Assembly: GCA_903951445.1 (NCBI GenBank)
Contig: CAJBBZ010000088.1
Coordinates: 1-41,460, forward strand
Source of the DNA: an uncultured beta proteobacterium
Lineage (GTDB): Bacteria > Pseudomonadota > Gammaproteobacteria > Burkholderiales > Burkholderiaceae_C
Length of the DNA stretch: 41,460 bases
Reading direction: 5' to 3'
In this document: in pieces, positions 27,589 to 39,024 of the stretch
Layout of the letters: each line of letters starts with the position of its first letter
How positions within the stretch are numbered: position 1 is the first letter of the stretch
Made by a program: the position numbers and the translations under genes
Notes under the pieces: generated by a model
What the model was told of the DNA's origin: nothing
The model's input: the letters and a program-made list of their open reading frames with translations, nothing else
Database searches by the model: none

Positions 27589-27737
27589 GTCAATAGGCTC
27601 CTGGGGTTTGGTTCTTACTTATTACGTTGATCGCTCGGCGGCGCAGGCGCGGCGCCCGTGGACATGCCATGAGCGTCGCCTATGCTAGTACATAAAAGTA
27701 GGCGCGAAATACCATAACACCGAGATCCAGGCAAGCC

Positions 27738-28409
27738 CTAAGGCTTGGGATTGTTAGCCTGGACGCAGCGTGCAATGTCGCAGGCCGTGGGCAAGGTGGC
27801 GCGGTACTCAAAACCAGGACGTGGCAGGCCGCCATCGCGGGTAAAGCAGCGCTCGCCCTTGCCGTTGTCGTAGTAGGAGGTGACATCGACACAGCGCCGC
27901 GAATGCGCCATCAGCCCAAAGTGGTGCCCCATTTCGTGGGAGATCACCATTTGCAGTGTCTCGCGCGCGTCGTGTGCCGGGTTGCGGGTATTGAGCAAGC
28001 GAAACATGGCCGGGCTCATGGCCAACAGGCCCCGGCCCAAATCCGCCTGCGCAAAATTGCCACCGCTGTTTTTTTCACTCCACTGGACGATGACTGTGCC
28101 CTCGGGCAAGGCGACATCGGGCTTGAAAGGCTGCACCGCGTTAGGCACGCCACAGGGCGACCAGGCCAGTGCCGACTTTTGCACTGCGGCTAAGACCTGC
28201 TCTTGCGAAAACCATTCTGGCGCAGCGCTATGGTCATACACAAACACCAGCGCAGCTTTGCCAGCGGGTCGGTCGCGGCCATCACCCCAGGTGATGATTT
28301 CGCCAGGCAGGCATTGCGCCATTTCCCGTTCGCGCACGGTCTGCGCCGCTAACGTAAGGCTCGCAAGCGCCGTAAGCGCAAACCAAGCGGCAAGCACACT
28401 GCGCCGCAT
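27738..28409 (-). CDS. Secreted putative zinc metalloprotease (metzincin-like)
   Basis: A 223-residue protein with a signal peptide (about 1-22, ending LTLAAQ). The zinc motif is SHEMGHHFGLMAHSRRC, with HExxH at 158-162. Metzincins have the third histidine in HExxHxxGxxH. Here it is one residue later (H169, with A168 at the usual place), so the spacing is unusual. Six cysteines (33, 86, 173, 188, 210, 215) remain after the signal, enough for three disulfides and consistent with export. The conserved Met-turn is not obvious. Its ATG directly follows the stop of the GST gene (no gap), so it is in the same operon. The substrate is unknown. Confidence 0.75.
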   Translation of the reverse strand: MRRSVLAAWFALTALASLTLAAQTVREREMAQCLPGEIITWGDGRDRPAGKAALVFVYDHSAAPEWFSQEQVLAAVQKSALAWSPCGVPNAVQPFKPDVALPEGTVIVQWSEKNSGGNFAQADLGRGLLAMSPAMFRLLNTRNPAHDARETLQMVISHEMGHHFGLMAHSRRCVDVTSYYDNGKGERCFTRDGGLPRPGFEYRATLPTACDIARCVQANNPKP

Positions 28410-29045
28410 TTAAGCGCCCGCGCGCATGGGCACTGCAAAACCCCGTTGCACGGCGGGACGTGCCATCAAAGCCTGGTACCAGCGCTGTACTTGCGGAAAA
28501 TCAGCCAAATCCACCTGGTGGCGCGGATGGCGCCACACCCAGCCGAGCAATGCGAAATCGGCGATAGACAATTCCTCAGCGAAAAAGCTACGCCCCTGCA
28601 AACGCCGGTCCATCACACCATACAGGCGGCGGGTCTCGGCCATATAGCGCGCCAAGCCATAGCGCCGGTCAGCCTCCGAGGCCAAGGCGATAAAGTGGTG
28701 CACCTGTCCCGGCATGGGGCCAAAGCCGCCCATTTGGAACATCAGCCATTCCAGGACTTCTACCCGCGTACGGCCCTCACGCGGTAAAAAAAGCCCGGTT
28801 TTTTCAGCCAAGTAAAGCAATATGGCGCCAGACTCAAAAACACTAATGGGCTGCCCGTCTGGCCCATTCGGGTCCACGATGGCGGGAATTTTGTTATTCG
28901 GGCTGATCCGCACAAAGTCCGGCGCAAACTGCTGGCCGGCGCCAATATCGACCACCTGCACCGTATAGGGCAGGCCCATTTCTTCAAGCGCTACGCTGAT
29001 TTTTCGCCCATTGGGCGTATCAAACGTAAAAAGTTCAATCGTCAA
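28410..29045 (-). CDS. YfcG-like (Nu-class) glutathione S-transferase
   Basis: A 211-residue glutathione transferase closely resembling E. coli YfcG, a disulfide-bond reductase. The N-terminal thioredoxin-like domain has FDTPNGRKISVALEE (active-site Thr/Asn region), RISPNNKIPAIVD and VFESGAILLYLAEKTGLFL. The C-terminal helical domain has GGFGPMPGQVHHF and SIADFALLGWVWRH. The start is a TTG at 29043-29045, supported by AAGGGG 6 nt upstream. It lies 51 nt after def and directly before the metalloprotease gene. Confidence 0.93.
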   Translation of the reverse strand: MTIELFTFDTPNGRKISVALEEMGLPYTVQVVDIGAGQQFAPDFVRISPNNKIPAIVDPNGPDGQPISVFESGAILLYLAEKTGLFLPREGRTRVEVLEWLMFQMGGFGPMPGQVHHFIALASEADRRYGLARYMAETRRLYGVMDRRLQGRSFFAEELSIADFALLGWVWRHPRHQVDLADFPQVQRWYQALMARPAVQRGFAVPMRAGA

Positions 29046-29096
29046 TGCGCGCCCCTTGCTTCAAGGCGCGGCAGGCGGTGGCTACAGGTGCAGCCA

Positions 29097-29635
29097 TTAA
29101 TCGTCCTCAGCCGCCGCAATGCCTGGAAACAATATCTCGTTAAACCCAAATTGCGAGAAATCGCGCATGCGCATGGGATAGAGCTTGCCCCATAAATGAT
29201 CGCACTCATGTTGCACCACACGCGCATGAAAACCATCGACTGTGCGGTCTAGGGGGTCGCCAAAAGCATCCCAACCGGTATAGCGGATGCGCGCCCAGCG
29301 TGGCACCGCGCCGCGCAAGCCCGGCACCGACAAGCAGCCTTCCCAATCAGATTCCTCGTCCTCGCCTAAAGGCGTGATGGTGGGGTTGACCAGCACAGTG
29401 CGCGGCACCAGAGGCCGGTCCGGGTAGCGGGGGTTGCGCTCGTCCGAACCAAAAATCACCACTTGCAAATCGACACCAATTTGCGGCGCCGCTAAACCAG
29501 CACCGTTGGCTGCGCGCATGGTGTCGAGCAAGTCGGTCACCAGCAAATGCAGTGCATCGCTATCGAATTGCGCTACTTTTTGCGCCACGCGCAGCAAGCG
29601 CGGATCGCCCATTTTTAAAATCTCGCGTACTGCCA

Positions 29636-29636
<1 letters not shown>
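29097..29636 (-). CDS. def: Peptide deformylase
   Basis: Removes the N-formyl group from new proteins. A metal-dependent enzyme of 179 residues. The three family motifs are present: [10 protein letters not shown] (45-54), EGCLSVP (99-105, metal ligand C101) and QHECDHLWG (142-150, ligands H143 and H147, catalytic E144). The start overlaps the ligA stop as TGATG, so the two are translationally coupled. It is not beside fmt here. Many bacteria have several def copies, so this may be the second, non-fmt-linked copy. Confidence 0.95.
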
Positions 29637-31732
<2,096 letters not shown>

Positions 31733-31791
31733 CTACACGTGCGGTTTGAGAGGAAATAGGCCGTGCGCAGGCAGCGACGCAAAGCGCGCGC

Positions 31792-32835
31792 TCAGGAAAA
31801 CAAGCGCCGCGCCAGCGCAGATCCGGCGGGAAAGTCCCGCTCCGCCAGCCGCACATACAACTGCTGCAACTCCTGGCTGATCGAGTCCAGCGCCTGCACC
31901 GGCAAGGCCTGGCCGTTGTCATCAGTGACGATGCCGTCCATGCTCTGCGCCATGGCTTGTGCGGCCTGGCACATGCGCTCAAAAGCTTGTTCGGCGCGGT
32001 CCACTTGCGGCACATCCATATGGAATACGATATCAAATATCGCCGACTGCGCTGGGTCTTCGGCCAAGGCGGCCTGGCTGTCAAAGGTCAGCGCCAGCAG
32101 GGGCGGCAGGCCATCCGCCGGCGCGGGTAGCACCATGCGCCCGGGCAATTGGCCCGGCACAAAACCGTGTTGTGCTGCCACCTGGGTGATATAGCCCGGG
32201 CTCCAGGCGGCGTGGCGGGCGCGCAGGTTCAGACCCAATTGGGCGTCGTGCTGGCCGGCAAAATGATCGAGTTCCTTGGCCCGGGCCACTTCGTCGCGCA
32301 TTTCGCGAAACTCGGGCGTGGCGTTCATGGCATCGGCAAACGCCTGGGTCTTGACGACAAACTCGGAGTACTCAATCTCATTGAGCGCCCCAGCGCGATT
32401 CGCCAATTGCACCGCCGTTTGAAAAGCCATATAGCGTGCACCTGGCGCCGGGGTTTCCCACTCCTGCGCATCGGCGTTAAAGCCTTCAATCAAAAACGGT
32501 TTGCTGCCCACGCGCCAGCTACCGGGAAAAGCCGCCACTGCCGCATCGCCTGAAACGGCGGAAACCATAGGATCTAAATTGACAGCCGCCACGGTATCGA
32601 TCAGGCTGTCGATGGCGGGGCGGCGCGGCGCGCTCACCGACAAATTTAAATTGGTAAAACCCGAGTCATCAAACACCGGCTCGGTAAAACTGGGTTTGCC
32701 GTCCTTATCGGCCACCTCGCCCTGCGCATCGGCCTGGCGCGGCGCATTGGCGCGGGCCGACCACAGGCTTTGCACCAACACCCCCAGCAAGACCAAAGCG
32801 CCCAGCACCAAGATACCGATCTGAAAATCGCTCAT
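31792..32835 (-). CDS. zipA: Cell division protein ZipA-family, FtsZ-binding
   Basis: An inner-membrane protein of 347 residues that tethers FtsZ to the membrane. One N-terminal helix (about 5-24, FQIGILVLGALVLLGVLVQS), a variable linker, and a C-terminal FtsZ-binding-like domain from about 215. The latter contains LLALTFDSQAALAEDPAQSA and FDIVFHMDVPQVDRAEQAFE. Sequence conservation of ZipA is low, so the call leans on topology and on the position between smc and ligA. The start overlaps the smc stop (ATGA at 32835-32832), so the two are translationally coupled. Confidence 0.88.
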   Translation of the reverse strand: MSDFQIGILVLGALVLLGVLVQSLWSARANAPRQADAQGEVADKDGKPSFTEPVFDDSGFTNLNLSVSAPRRPAIDSLIDTVAAVNLDPMVSAVSGDAAVAAFPGSWRVGSKPFLIEGFNADAQEWETPAPGARYMAFQTAVQLANRAGALNEIEYSEFVVKTQAFADAMNATPEFREMRDEVARAKELDHFAGQHDAQLGLNLRARHAAWSPGYITQVAAQHGFVPGQLPGRMVLPAPADGLPPLLALTFDSQAALAEDPAQSAIFDIVFHMDVPQVDRAEQAFERMCQAAQAMAQSMDGIVTDDNGQALPVQALDSISQELQQLYVRLAERDFPAGSALARRLFS

Positions 32836-35800
32836 GCCACCTCCACCAGCCCCACGGCCGCTTCCATGTCCACCGCCACAATGCGCGAGACGCCTTGTTC
32901 CTGCATGGTGACGCCAATCAATTGCTCGGCCATTTCCATGGCAATTTTGTTATGGCTAATAAACAAGAACTGCGTGCCCGCGCTCATGCGTTGGACCAAT
33001 TTGCAATACCGCTCGGTGTTCGCATCGTCCAGCGGCGCGTCCACCTCGTCGAGCAAACAAAAAGGCGCCGGGTTGAGTTGGAAAATGGCAAACACCAGCG
33101 CAATGGCAGTAAGCGCTTTTTCGCCACCCGAGAGCAAATGGATGGTTTGGTTTTTCTTGCCCGGTGGCTGCGCGATCACTTGCACACCCGAGTCCAAAAT
33201 TTCGTCACCAGTAATCACCAAGCGCGCATTACCGCCACCAAACAGCACCGGGAACATCTCGCCGAAGTGGCGGTTCACTTCGTTAAAGGTTTCGGCTAAG
33301 AGCTCACGGGTTTCGGCGTCGATCTTGCGAATCGCATCTTCCAGCGTGCGCATGGCCTCGTTCAAATCCAGGCTTTGGGCATCTAAAAATTCTTTGCGCT
33401 CGCGGCTGCTGCTCAGTTCGTCCAGCGCGGCCAGATTGACCGCGCCCAAGGCGGCAATCTCGCGGTGAAGGCGGTCGATTTCGGCTTGCAGGGCCGATAG
33501 TTTGATGTGGTTGCCTTCCAGGCTTTGGGCCAAGGCGTCTAGATCCGCTTGCGCTTCAAATAACTGGTTTTCGTATTGCTCGCACCCTAAGCGCGCGGCC
33601 TGCTCTTTCAACTGCAAATCGGTAATGCGCTGGCGCATGGGGTCGAGCTCACGCTCCAATTGCAAGCGGCGTTCCTCGTGGCTGCGCAAGGTGGCCGTTA
33701 AATCCTCGTAGGCGCTGCGCTTGGCGCCCAGGGCGACTTCGCGCTCAGCTTTCAGGGTCAGGGCACTTTGCAAACCGGCTTGGGCTGCGACGTCCGATAG
33801 CTCTTGCAATTCGGCCTGGCCGCGCGCCACTTCTTCGGCCACGGCTACGGTTTGCGCGTCGGCGGTTTGCAAGGAGCGTTCAATTTCCTGCGCGCGCGCT
33901 TGCAAGCTGCGCTGGTTGAACATTTGCTCTTGCACCTGCCGCTCCAGGCTGCGCAATTGCTCGCGGCTTTGGTCTAGCTGGGCTTGCGCCGCCATCGCGC
34001 GCTCTTCCAGCTCTGCATGTTTTTCCTGGCTTTCACCCAATTGCATATCCAGGGTTTCAAAACGCGCTTCGGCCTCCTCCGAACGCGCTGCCAGGTCTTC
34101 CAGCATGGCGTCTACTTCGGCGGCATCGGCCTCGATTTCGCTGCTGCGCTGGCGGGTTTGCTCGGCCAATTGGCTCAGGCGCAAAACTTCCACTTGCAAA
34201 CTATGGCTATGGGTCTGGCTTTCTTGTGCCTGGCGCCGCACATCGACCAATTGGGCGGCACATTCGGCATACGCGCTTTCGGCCCGGTTCAGGGCGCTGC
34301 GCGAGGCCTCAGCCATCATGGCCTGGGCACGCAGGTCTTTTTCCAGATTTTGAATTTCTTGTGCCCGTGCCAGCAAGCCGGCCTGCTCGGCATCAGCCGC
34401 ATAAAAACCCACGCTGTGCGCGCCCACCGCATGGCCTTGCGGCACAAACAGGGTTTCGCCGGCTTGCAACTTATCGCGCTGGGCAAAAGCCTGGTCCATA
34501 TCCGGCGCGGCATAGCAGCCGCGCAACCACTCGGCCAGCACGGCAGCCAGACCGGCGTCATGCACTTGCACTTTGTCGGCCAGCGCCGCCAAGCTGCTGG
34601 CAGCACCGCTGCGTCCGGCTACCGGGCGTGAGAAGAAAGACAATTTAACGGGCGGCAGGTCCTGGATAAAGGCCTGCACCATCTCCAGCTTGGACACTTC
34701 CAGCGCGCCCAAGCGGTCGCGCAAGGCGGCCTCGATGGCGTTTTCCCATCCGGCCTGCACCTGGATGCGAGTCCACAAACCCTGCAAGTCCACCAAGCCG
34801 TGCTTGCTCAGCCAGGGCTTGAGTTTTTCATCGGTGCGCAAGCGCTCTTGCAGCGCCTTAAGCGCTTCTAGGCGCGCCGACACATCGGCATAGCGCGCGG
34901 CATCGGTGTTGACCTGCTGCTGTTGCGCGCGGCGCGCATCGTCCAATTCGGGAGCGCTTTCTTGCAAGCGGTGCAAGCGCTCCAGCGATTCGTCGGCCAC
35001 CGAGCGGGCTTGCTCAAATTGGGCTTGCAAATCCAGCAAGCGGGCGTCATCGGTTTGCGTGAGGGCATTGCGGTCGGCGCTCAGGCGCTCGCGCCGGGCG
35101 CTGAGCTGGCGACTTTGTTCCTGAATGTTGCGCTGCTCCGAGGCCAACACGCTGATAGCTTGCTGCACCTGGGCCACCGCATCGCGCTGCGCCACCGCAG
35201 CGGCTTGGGCGCTTTGCAAAGCTTCTTCAAGCGCGGGCAAATGCTGGGCCTGCTCATGGGTTTGCGCATCGAGCAACTCGGCTTGCTCAGCGCCGGTTTC
35301 ACGCGAGACCAGCAGCTGCTCCTGGTCGAGCAAAGCTTGCGCACGGCGTTCGGCCCATTGCGTCGTTTGGGCTTGCAACATGAGTAGGCGTTGTTCCACG
35401 CGCTGGCGGCTTTCCACCACGTAGCGGATTTCTGCCTCCAAGCGGCCCACTTCGGCGCTGGCTTCGTAGAGCAAGCCCTGGCTTTGGTTCACTTCGTCCG
35501 CAGCGGCGTAATGCGCTTGGCGCACTTGCTCGAGTTCGGCCTCGATATGGCGCACATCGGCCATGCGCGATTCCAGTGCGTTGACTGCCGCCTGTGCATC
35601 GCGCTGCACTTTGACCTGCTCGGCTTGCGCTTCGGCGCGGCGCAAAAACCAAATCTGGTGCTGCTTGCGCGTAACGTCGATTTGCATGGTCTGGTACTTT
35701 TGCGCGACCTCGGCCTGGCGCTCCAGTTTTTCCAAACTGCTATTGAGCTCGCGCAGAATGTCTTCCACCCGCGTCAAGTTGGCACGCGTGTCCGACAGGC

Positions 35801-36347
35801 GGTTTTCGGTTTCGCGGCGGCGCTCTTTGTATTTAGAAACACCTGCTGCTTCTTCCAGAAATAAGCGCAGCTCTTCGGGCTTGGATTCAATAATGCGGCT
35901 GATAGTGCCCTGGCCGATGATGGCGTAGGCGCGCGGCCCCAGGCCGGTGCCCAAAAATACGTCCTGCACGTCGCGGCGACGCACTGCTTGGTTGTTGATG
36001 TAGTAGCTAGAGGTGCCGTCGCGTGTCAAGACCCGGCGTACCGCAATTTCGGTGAACTGGCCCCATTGGCCTCCGGCTCGGTGGTCGGAATTGTCAAACA
36101 CCAGTTCCACACTGGCGCGGCTGGCGGCCTTGCGCGAGGTGGTGCCGTTAAAAATCACATCCTGCATGGACTCGCCGCGCAATTCGCTGGCGCGGCTCTC
36201 GCCCAAAACCCAGCGTACCGCATCCATGATGTTGGACTTGCCACAGCCATTAGGACCCACCACCCCGACCAGTTGGCCCGGCAGCAGGAAATTGGTGGGT
36301 TCAACAAAAGACTTGAAACCCGACAGCTTGATGGAATTGAGGCGCAC
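32832..36347 (-). CDS. smc: Chromosome segregation protein SMC
   Basis: Condensin ATPase that compacts and organises the chromosome with ScpA and ScpB. It has 1171 residues. The N-terminal head has Walker A GPNGCGKSN (31-39). A long coiled coil runs to the hinge (about 510-640, with GLVDLQGLWTRIQVQAGWEN), followed by a second coiled coil. The C-terminal head has the signature LLSGGEKALTA (1071-1081) and Walker B FCLLDEVDAPLDD (D1100, E1101). The start is GTG at 36345-36347 (MRLNSIKLSGFKSF). No clear ribosome site is visible. The 136 nt between it and the HPt gene hold no certain promoter. Confidence 0.97.
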   Translation of the reverse strand: MRLNSIKLSGFKSFVEPTNFLLPGQLVGVVGPNGCGKSNIMDAVRWVLGESRASELRGESMQDVIFNGTTSRKAASRASVELVFDNSDHRAGGQWGQFTEIAVRRVLTRDGTSSYYINNQAVRRRDVQDVFLGTGLGPRAYAIIGQGTISRIIESKPEELRLFLEEAAGVSKYKERRRETENRLSDTRANLTRVEDILRELNSSLEKLERQAEVAQKYQTMQIDVTRKQHQIWFLRRAEAQAEQVKVQRDAQAAVNALESRMADVRHIEAELEQVRQAHYAAADEVNQSQGLLYEASAEVGRLEAEIRYVVESRQRVEQRLLMLQAQTTQWAERRAQALLDQEQLLVSRETGAEQAELLDAQTHEQAQHLPALEEALQSAQAAAVAQRDAVAQVQQAISVLASEQRNIQEQSRQLSARRERLSADRNALTQTDDARLLDLQAQFEQARSVADESLERLHRLQESAPELDDARRAQQQQVNTDAARYADVSARLEALKALQERLRTDEKLKPWLSKHGLVDLQGLWTRIQVQAGWENAIEAALRDRLGALEVSKLEMVQAFIQDLPPVKLSFFSRPVAGRSGAASSLAALADKVQVHDAGLAAVLAEWLRGCYAAPDMDQAFAQRDKLQAGETLFVPQGHAVGAHSVGFYAADAEQAGLLARAQEIQNLEKDLRAQAMMAEASRSALNRAESAYAECAAQLVDVRRQAQESQTHSHSLQVEVLRLSQLAEQTRQRSSEIEADAAEVDAMLEDLAARSEEAEARFETLDMQLGESQEKHAELEERAMAAQAQLDQSREQLRSLERQVQEQMFNQRSLQARAQEIERSLQTADAQTVAVAEEVARGQAELQELSDVAAQAGLQSALTLKAEREVALGAKRSAYEDLTATLRSHEERRLQLERELDPMRQRITDLQLKEQAARLGCEQYENQLFEAQADLDALAQSLEGNHIKLSALQAEIDRLHREIAALGAVNLAALDELSSSRERKEFLDAQSLDLNEAMRTLEDAIRKIDAETRELLAETFNEVNRHFGEMFPVLFGGGNARLVITGDEILDSGVQVIAQPPGKKNQTIHLLSGGEKALTAIALVFAIFQLNPAPFCLLDEVDAPLDDANTERYCKLVQRMSAGTQFLFISHNKIAMEMAEQLIGVTMQEQGVSRIVAVDMEAAVGLVEVA

Positions 36348-36483
36348 AGGGACAGCTAGAAACGGCTAAGTGGTTGATTTAATTGGCGTAAGCCGACCGC
36401 AACGATACGGTCTGGGGCCGCCATGATACCGTGCGCCACCCCATCGCAGGCGCCCGCGGAACCGGGCCTGTGCGCCCCACGCC

Positions 36484-36858
36484 CTAGCCGCCCGCTTGCT
36501 GGAGAAAACTGTTGGATTCCTGCACCAACTGGCGCAAGGGTTGCAATAGCGCTTGCACCTGTTCAACCATTTGCGGGCTAGCATCGCTGCGGCTGCGCTT
36601 TTCGAGATCCACCAATTGCGCTGCAAATTCGGCGTGGCAAAACACCGGGATAAAGCCTTTGAGCGAGTGCAAGGTGCGGGCTACCCCTGGCATATCAGCC
36701 TGGCCCAACAGGCGCTCGACTTCGCCAATGTCTTTGGTGAGGCTGATCACCAGCGGCTGCAGCAATTCCGAGACGGCTTGCGCATCACCCAAAAACTCCA
36801 TGGCACCGGCCAGGTTCAAAACCTGGAAAGGGGCGCTATCGCCCGCGTTTTCATTCAT
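36484..36858 (-). CDS. Orphan histidine phosphotransfer (HPt) domain protein
   Basis: A 124-residue all-helical protein with one HPt domain. The phosphorylatable histidine is H64 in ARTLHSLKGFIPVF, the canonical HxLKG-type context. It would pass phosphate between a hybrid kinase and a response regulator. No kinase or regulator is adjacent, so partners are elsewhere. The start is ATG 36856-36858, with GGGAG 6 nt upstream. Longer reading of the frame to 37341 would run across dapC on the other strand and is not credible. It is divergent from dapC (90 nt) and upstream of smc. Confidence 0.87.
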   Translation of the reverse strand: MNENAGDSAPFQVLNLAGAMEFLGDAQAVSELLQPLVISLTKDIGEVERLLGQADMPGVARTLHSLKGFIPVFCHAEFAAQLVDLEKRSRSDASPQMVEQVQALLQPLRQLVQESNSFLQQAGG

Positions 36859-36948
36859 ATACAACTCCCTGCTACAGATAAGCGGCATGGCTTGCCGCCG
36901 AGGTCCAGCACAGAGCGCAAACACCCTGTTGAACGATAATACACGGCT

Positions 36949-38163
36949 ATGAATGTGCATTTGCCGCTGCTCCACGCCTATCCGTTTGAACGCTTGCGGC
37001 AACTTTTCAGCGGCATCACGCCTGACGCGCATTACAGCCCTATCAGTTTGGGCATAGGCGAACCCCGCCACGCCACGCCCGAACTCATCAAACAAGCTTA
37101 TTGCCAAGCCATCGAAGGCACCGGTTTGGCTGCTTATCCGGCTACCGCAGGCGAAGCGGCTTTGCGCGAGGCCATTTCCCACTGGTTGCAACAACGCTAC
37201 CAGTTGGCGGTGCGCGCCAGCGACCAAATTTTGCCGGTCAATGGTTCGCGCGAGGCCTTGTTTGCATTGGCACAAACCGTCATCTCCAGCGCGCCCGGCC
37301 AGCCCAAACCCCTGGTGCTGTGCCCCAACCCTTTCTACCAAATTTACGAAGGCGCGGCCTTGCTGGCTGGCGCTGAGCCCTATTTTGTGGCTTCAGTGCC
37401 CGAGCGCAACTTCGCCCAGGACTGGGCCTCGGTTCCCGAGGAAATCTGGGCACGCACTCAACTGCTATTTGTGTGCAGCCCCGGCAACCCGGCCGGCGCC
37501 GTGATGCCGCTTGCGGAATGGAAAACCCTGTTTGAACTGAGCGACCGCTACGGCTTTGTGATCGCATCGGACGAGTGCTACAGCGAAATTTATTTCCGTG
37601 ACACACCGCCGCTGGGTGGTTTGGAAGCGGCGGCACAGTTAGGCCGCGCAGACTTTAAAAATTTGGTGGCTTTCACCAGCTTGTCAAAACGCAGCAATGT
37701 GCCGGGCATGCGCAGCGGTTTTTGTGCGGGGGACGCGACGCTTATGGCGCAGTTTTTGCGCTACCGCACCTACCACGGCAGCGCTATGAGCCCAGTGGTG
37801 CAAAGCGCCAGCATCGCTGCCTGGCGGGACGAAAAACATGTGGTGGAAAACCGCACTCTGTACCGCGAAAAATTCCATGCGGTAACGCCGGTGCTGGCCG
37901 AGGTGCTAGATGTGCGCTTGCCCGACGCAGGTTTTTACCTTTGGGCCAAGGTGCAGGGCAGCGACGAGGACTTCGCCCGTGCGCTCTACGCTGCCTACAA
38001 TGTGACGGTTTTGCCCGGCAGCTACCTGGCGCGCAGCGCGCAGGGCCACAACCCCGGTGCGGGCTATGTGCGCATGGCGCTGGTGGCGCAAACTGCCGAA
38101 TGCCTGGAAGCCGCGCACCGCATTGCAGCCTTCGTGCGCGACACCCCAAAAGCCCCAACCTAA
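36949..38163 (+). CDS. dapC: Succinyldiaminopimelate aminotransferase
   Basis: PLP-dependent class I aminotransferase of 404 residues that makes N-succinyl-LL-2,6-diaminopimelate from the 2-amino-6-oxo compound. Motifs: SLGIGEPRHATP near the start, CSPGNPAGAVMP (176-187), ASDECYSEIYF with D208 and Y211 contacting PLP, and the Schiff-base lysine K247 in TSLSKRSNVPGMRSG. The start is ATG 36949. GATAAT, a possible -10 box, sits about 8 nt before it, but no -35 is clear. It leads an operon dapC-dapD-PilU-like-dapE-prmB. Confidence 0.95.
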   Translation: MNVHLPLLHAYPFERLRQLFSGITPDAHYSPISLGIGEPRHATPELIKQAYCQAIEGTGLAAYPATAGEAALREAISHWLQQRYQLAVRASDQILPVNGSREALFALAQTVISSAPGQPKPLVLCPNPFYQIYEGAALLAGAEPYFVASVPERNFAQDWASVPEEIWARTQLLFVCSPGNPAGAVMPLAEWKTLFELSDRYGFVIASDECYSEIYFRDTPPLGGLEAAAQLGRADFKNLVAFTSLSKRSNVPGMRSGFCAGDATLMAQFLRYRTYHGSAMSPVVQSASIAAWRDEKHVVENRTLYREKFHAVTPVLAEVLDVRLPDAGFYLWAKVQGSDEDFARALYAAYNVTVLPGSYLARSAQGHNPGAGYVRMALVAQTAECLEAAHRIAAFVRDTPKAPT

Positions 38164-38194
38164 TTACCACTAGCTCTGAACCGAAAGCCTTTTT

Positions 38195-39019
38195 ATGACA
38201 CAACAACTTCAAACCATTTTGGACGCAGCATGGGAAGACCGTGCCAATATTTCTTCCACCTCGGCGTCGCAAGAAGTGCGCGATGCGGTGGAACACGTGA
38301 TTAGCCAACTCAATAACGGCAGCCTGCGCGTTGCGACGCGCCAAAGCGTGGGCCAGTGGACTACGCACCAGTGGATTAAAAAAGCCGTGCTGCTGAGCTT
38401 TCGCCTGAAAGACAACAGCGTGATTAAAGCGGGCGATTTGGGCTTTTACGACAAAGTGCAAACCAAGTTTGCACACATGGACGAAGCGGGCATGAAAGCC
38501 GCTGGCGTGCGCGTGGTGCCACCCGCCGTGGCGCGCCGGGGCAGCTTTATCGGCAAGGGTGCGATTTTGATGCCCTCGTACGTCAACATTGGCGCCTACG
38601 TCGATGAAGGCACCATGGTCGATACCTGGGCGACCGTGGGGTCTTGCGCACAGATCGGTAAAAACGTGCACCTGAGTGGCGGCGTCGGTATTGGCGGCGT
38701 GCTCGAACCCATGCAAGCAGGCCCCACCATCATTGAAGACAACTGCTTTATCGGCGCCCGCTCCGAAGTGGTCGAAGGCGTGATCGTGGAAGAAAACTCG
38801 GTGATTTCTATGGGCGTGTATATCGGCCAAAGCACCAAAATTTATGACCGCGCCACGGGCGAAGTGAGCTATGGCCGCATTCCTTCCGGTTCGGTGGTGG
38901 TCTCGGGCAATCTGCCTAGCAGCGATGGCAAATACAGCTTGTACTGCGCCGTCATCGTCAAGCGCGTGGATGCGCAAACCCGCGCCAAGACTTCGCTCAA
39001 CGAACTGCTGCGTGACTAA
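38195..39019 (+). CDS. dapD: Tetrahydrodipicolinate N-succinyltransferase
   Basis: Transfers succinyl from succinyl-CoA to tetrahydrodipicolinate in the diaminopimelate/lysine pathway. It has 274 residues, the standard length. After a helical N-terminal domain the left-handed beta-helix of hexapeptide repeats runs from about 105 to 240, e.g. [20 protein letters not shown] and [20 protein letters not shown], and contains the substrate loop [20 protein letters not shown]. It lies 31 nt after dapC and 5 nt before the PilU-like gene. Its product is the substrate precursor for DapC, encoded just upstream. Confidence 0.97.
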   Translation: MTQQLQTILDAAWEDRANISSTSASQEVRDAVEHVISQLNNGSLRVATRQSVGQWTTHQWIKKAVLLSFRLKDNSVIKAGDLGFYDKVQTKFAHMDEAGMKAAGVRVVPPAVARRGSFIGKGAILMPSYVNIGAYVDEGTMVDTWATVGSCAQIGKNVHLSGGVGIGGVLEPMQAGPTIIEDNCFIGARSEVVEGVIVEENSVISMGVYIGQSTKIYDRATGEVSYGRIPSGSVVVSGNLPSSDGKYSLYCAVIVKRVDAQTRAKTSLNELLRD

Positions 39020-39024
39020 ACGCC

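Noticed and set aside
36859-37341. N-terminal extension of the HPt frame
   Set aside because: It runs through dapC on the opposite strand. The ATG at 36858 has an excellent ribosome site and the HPt domain fits 124 residues.
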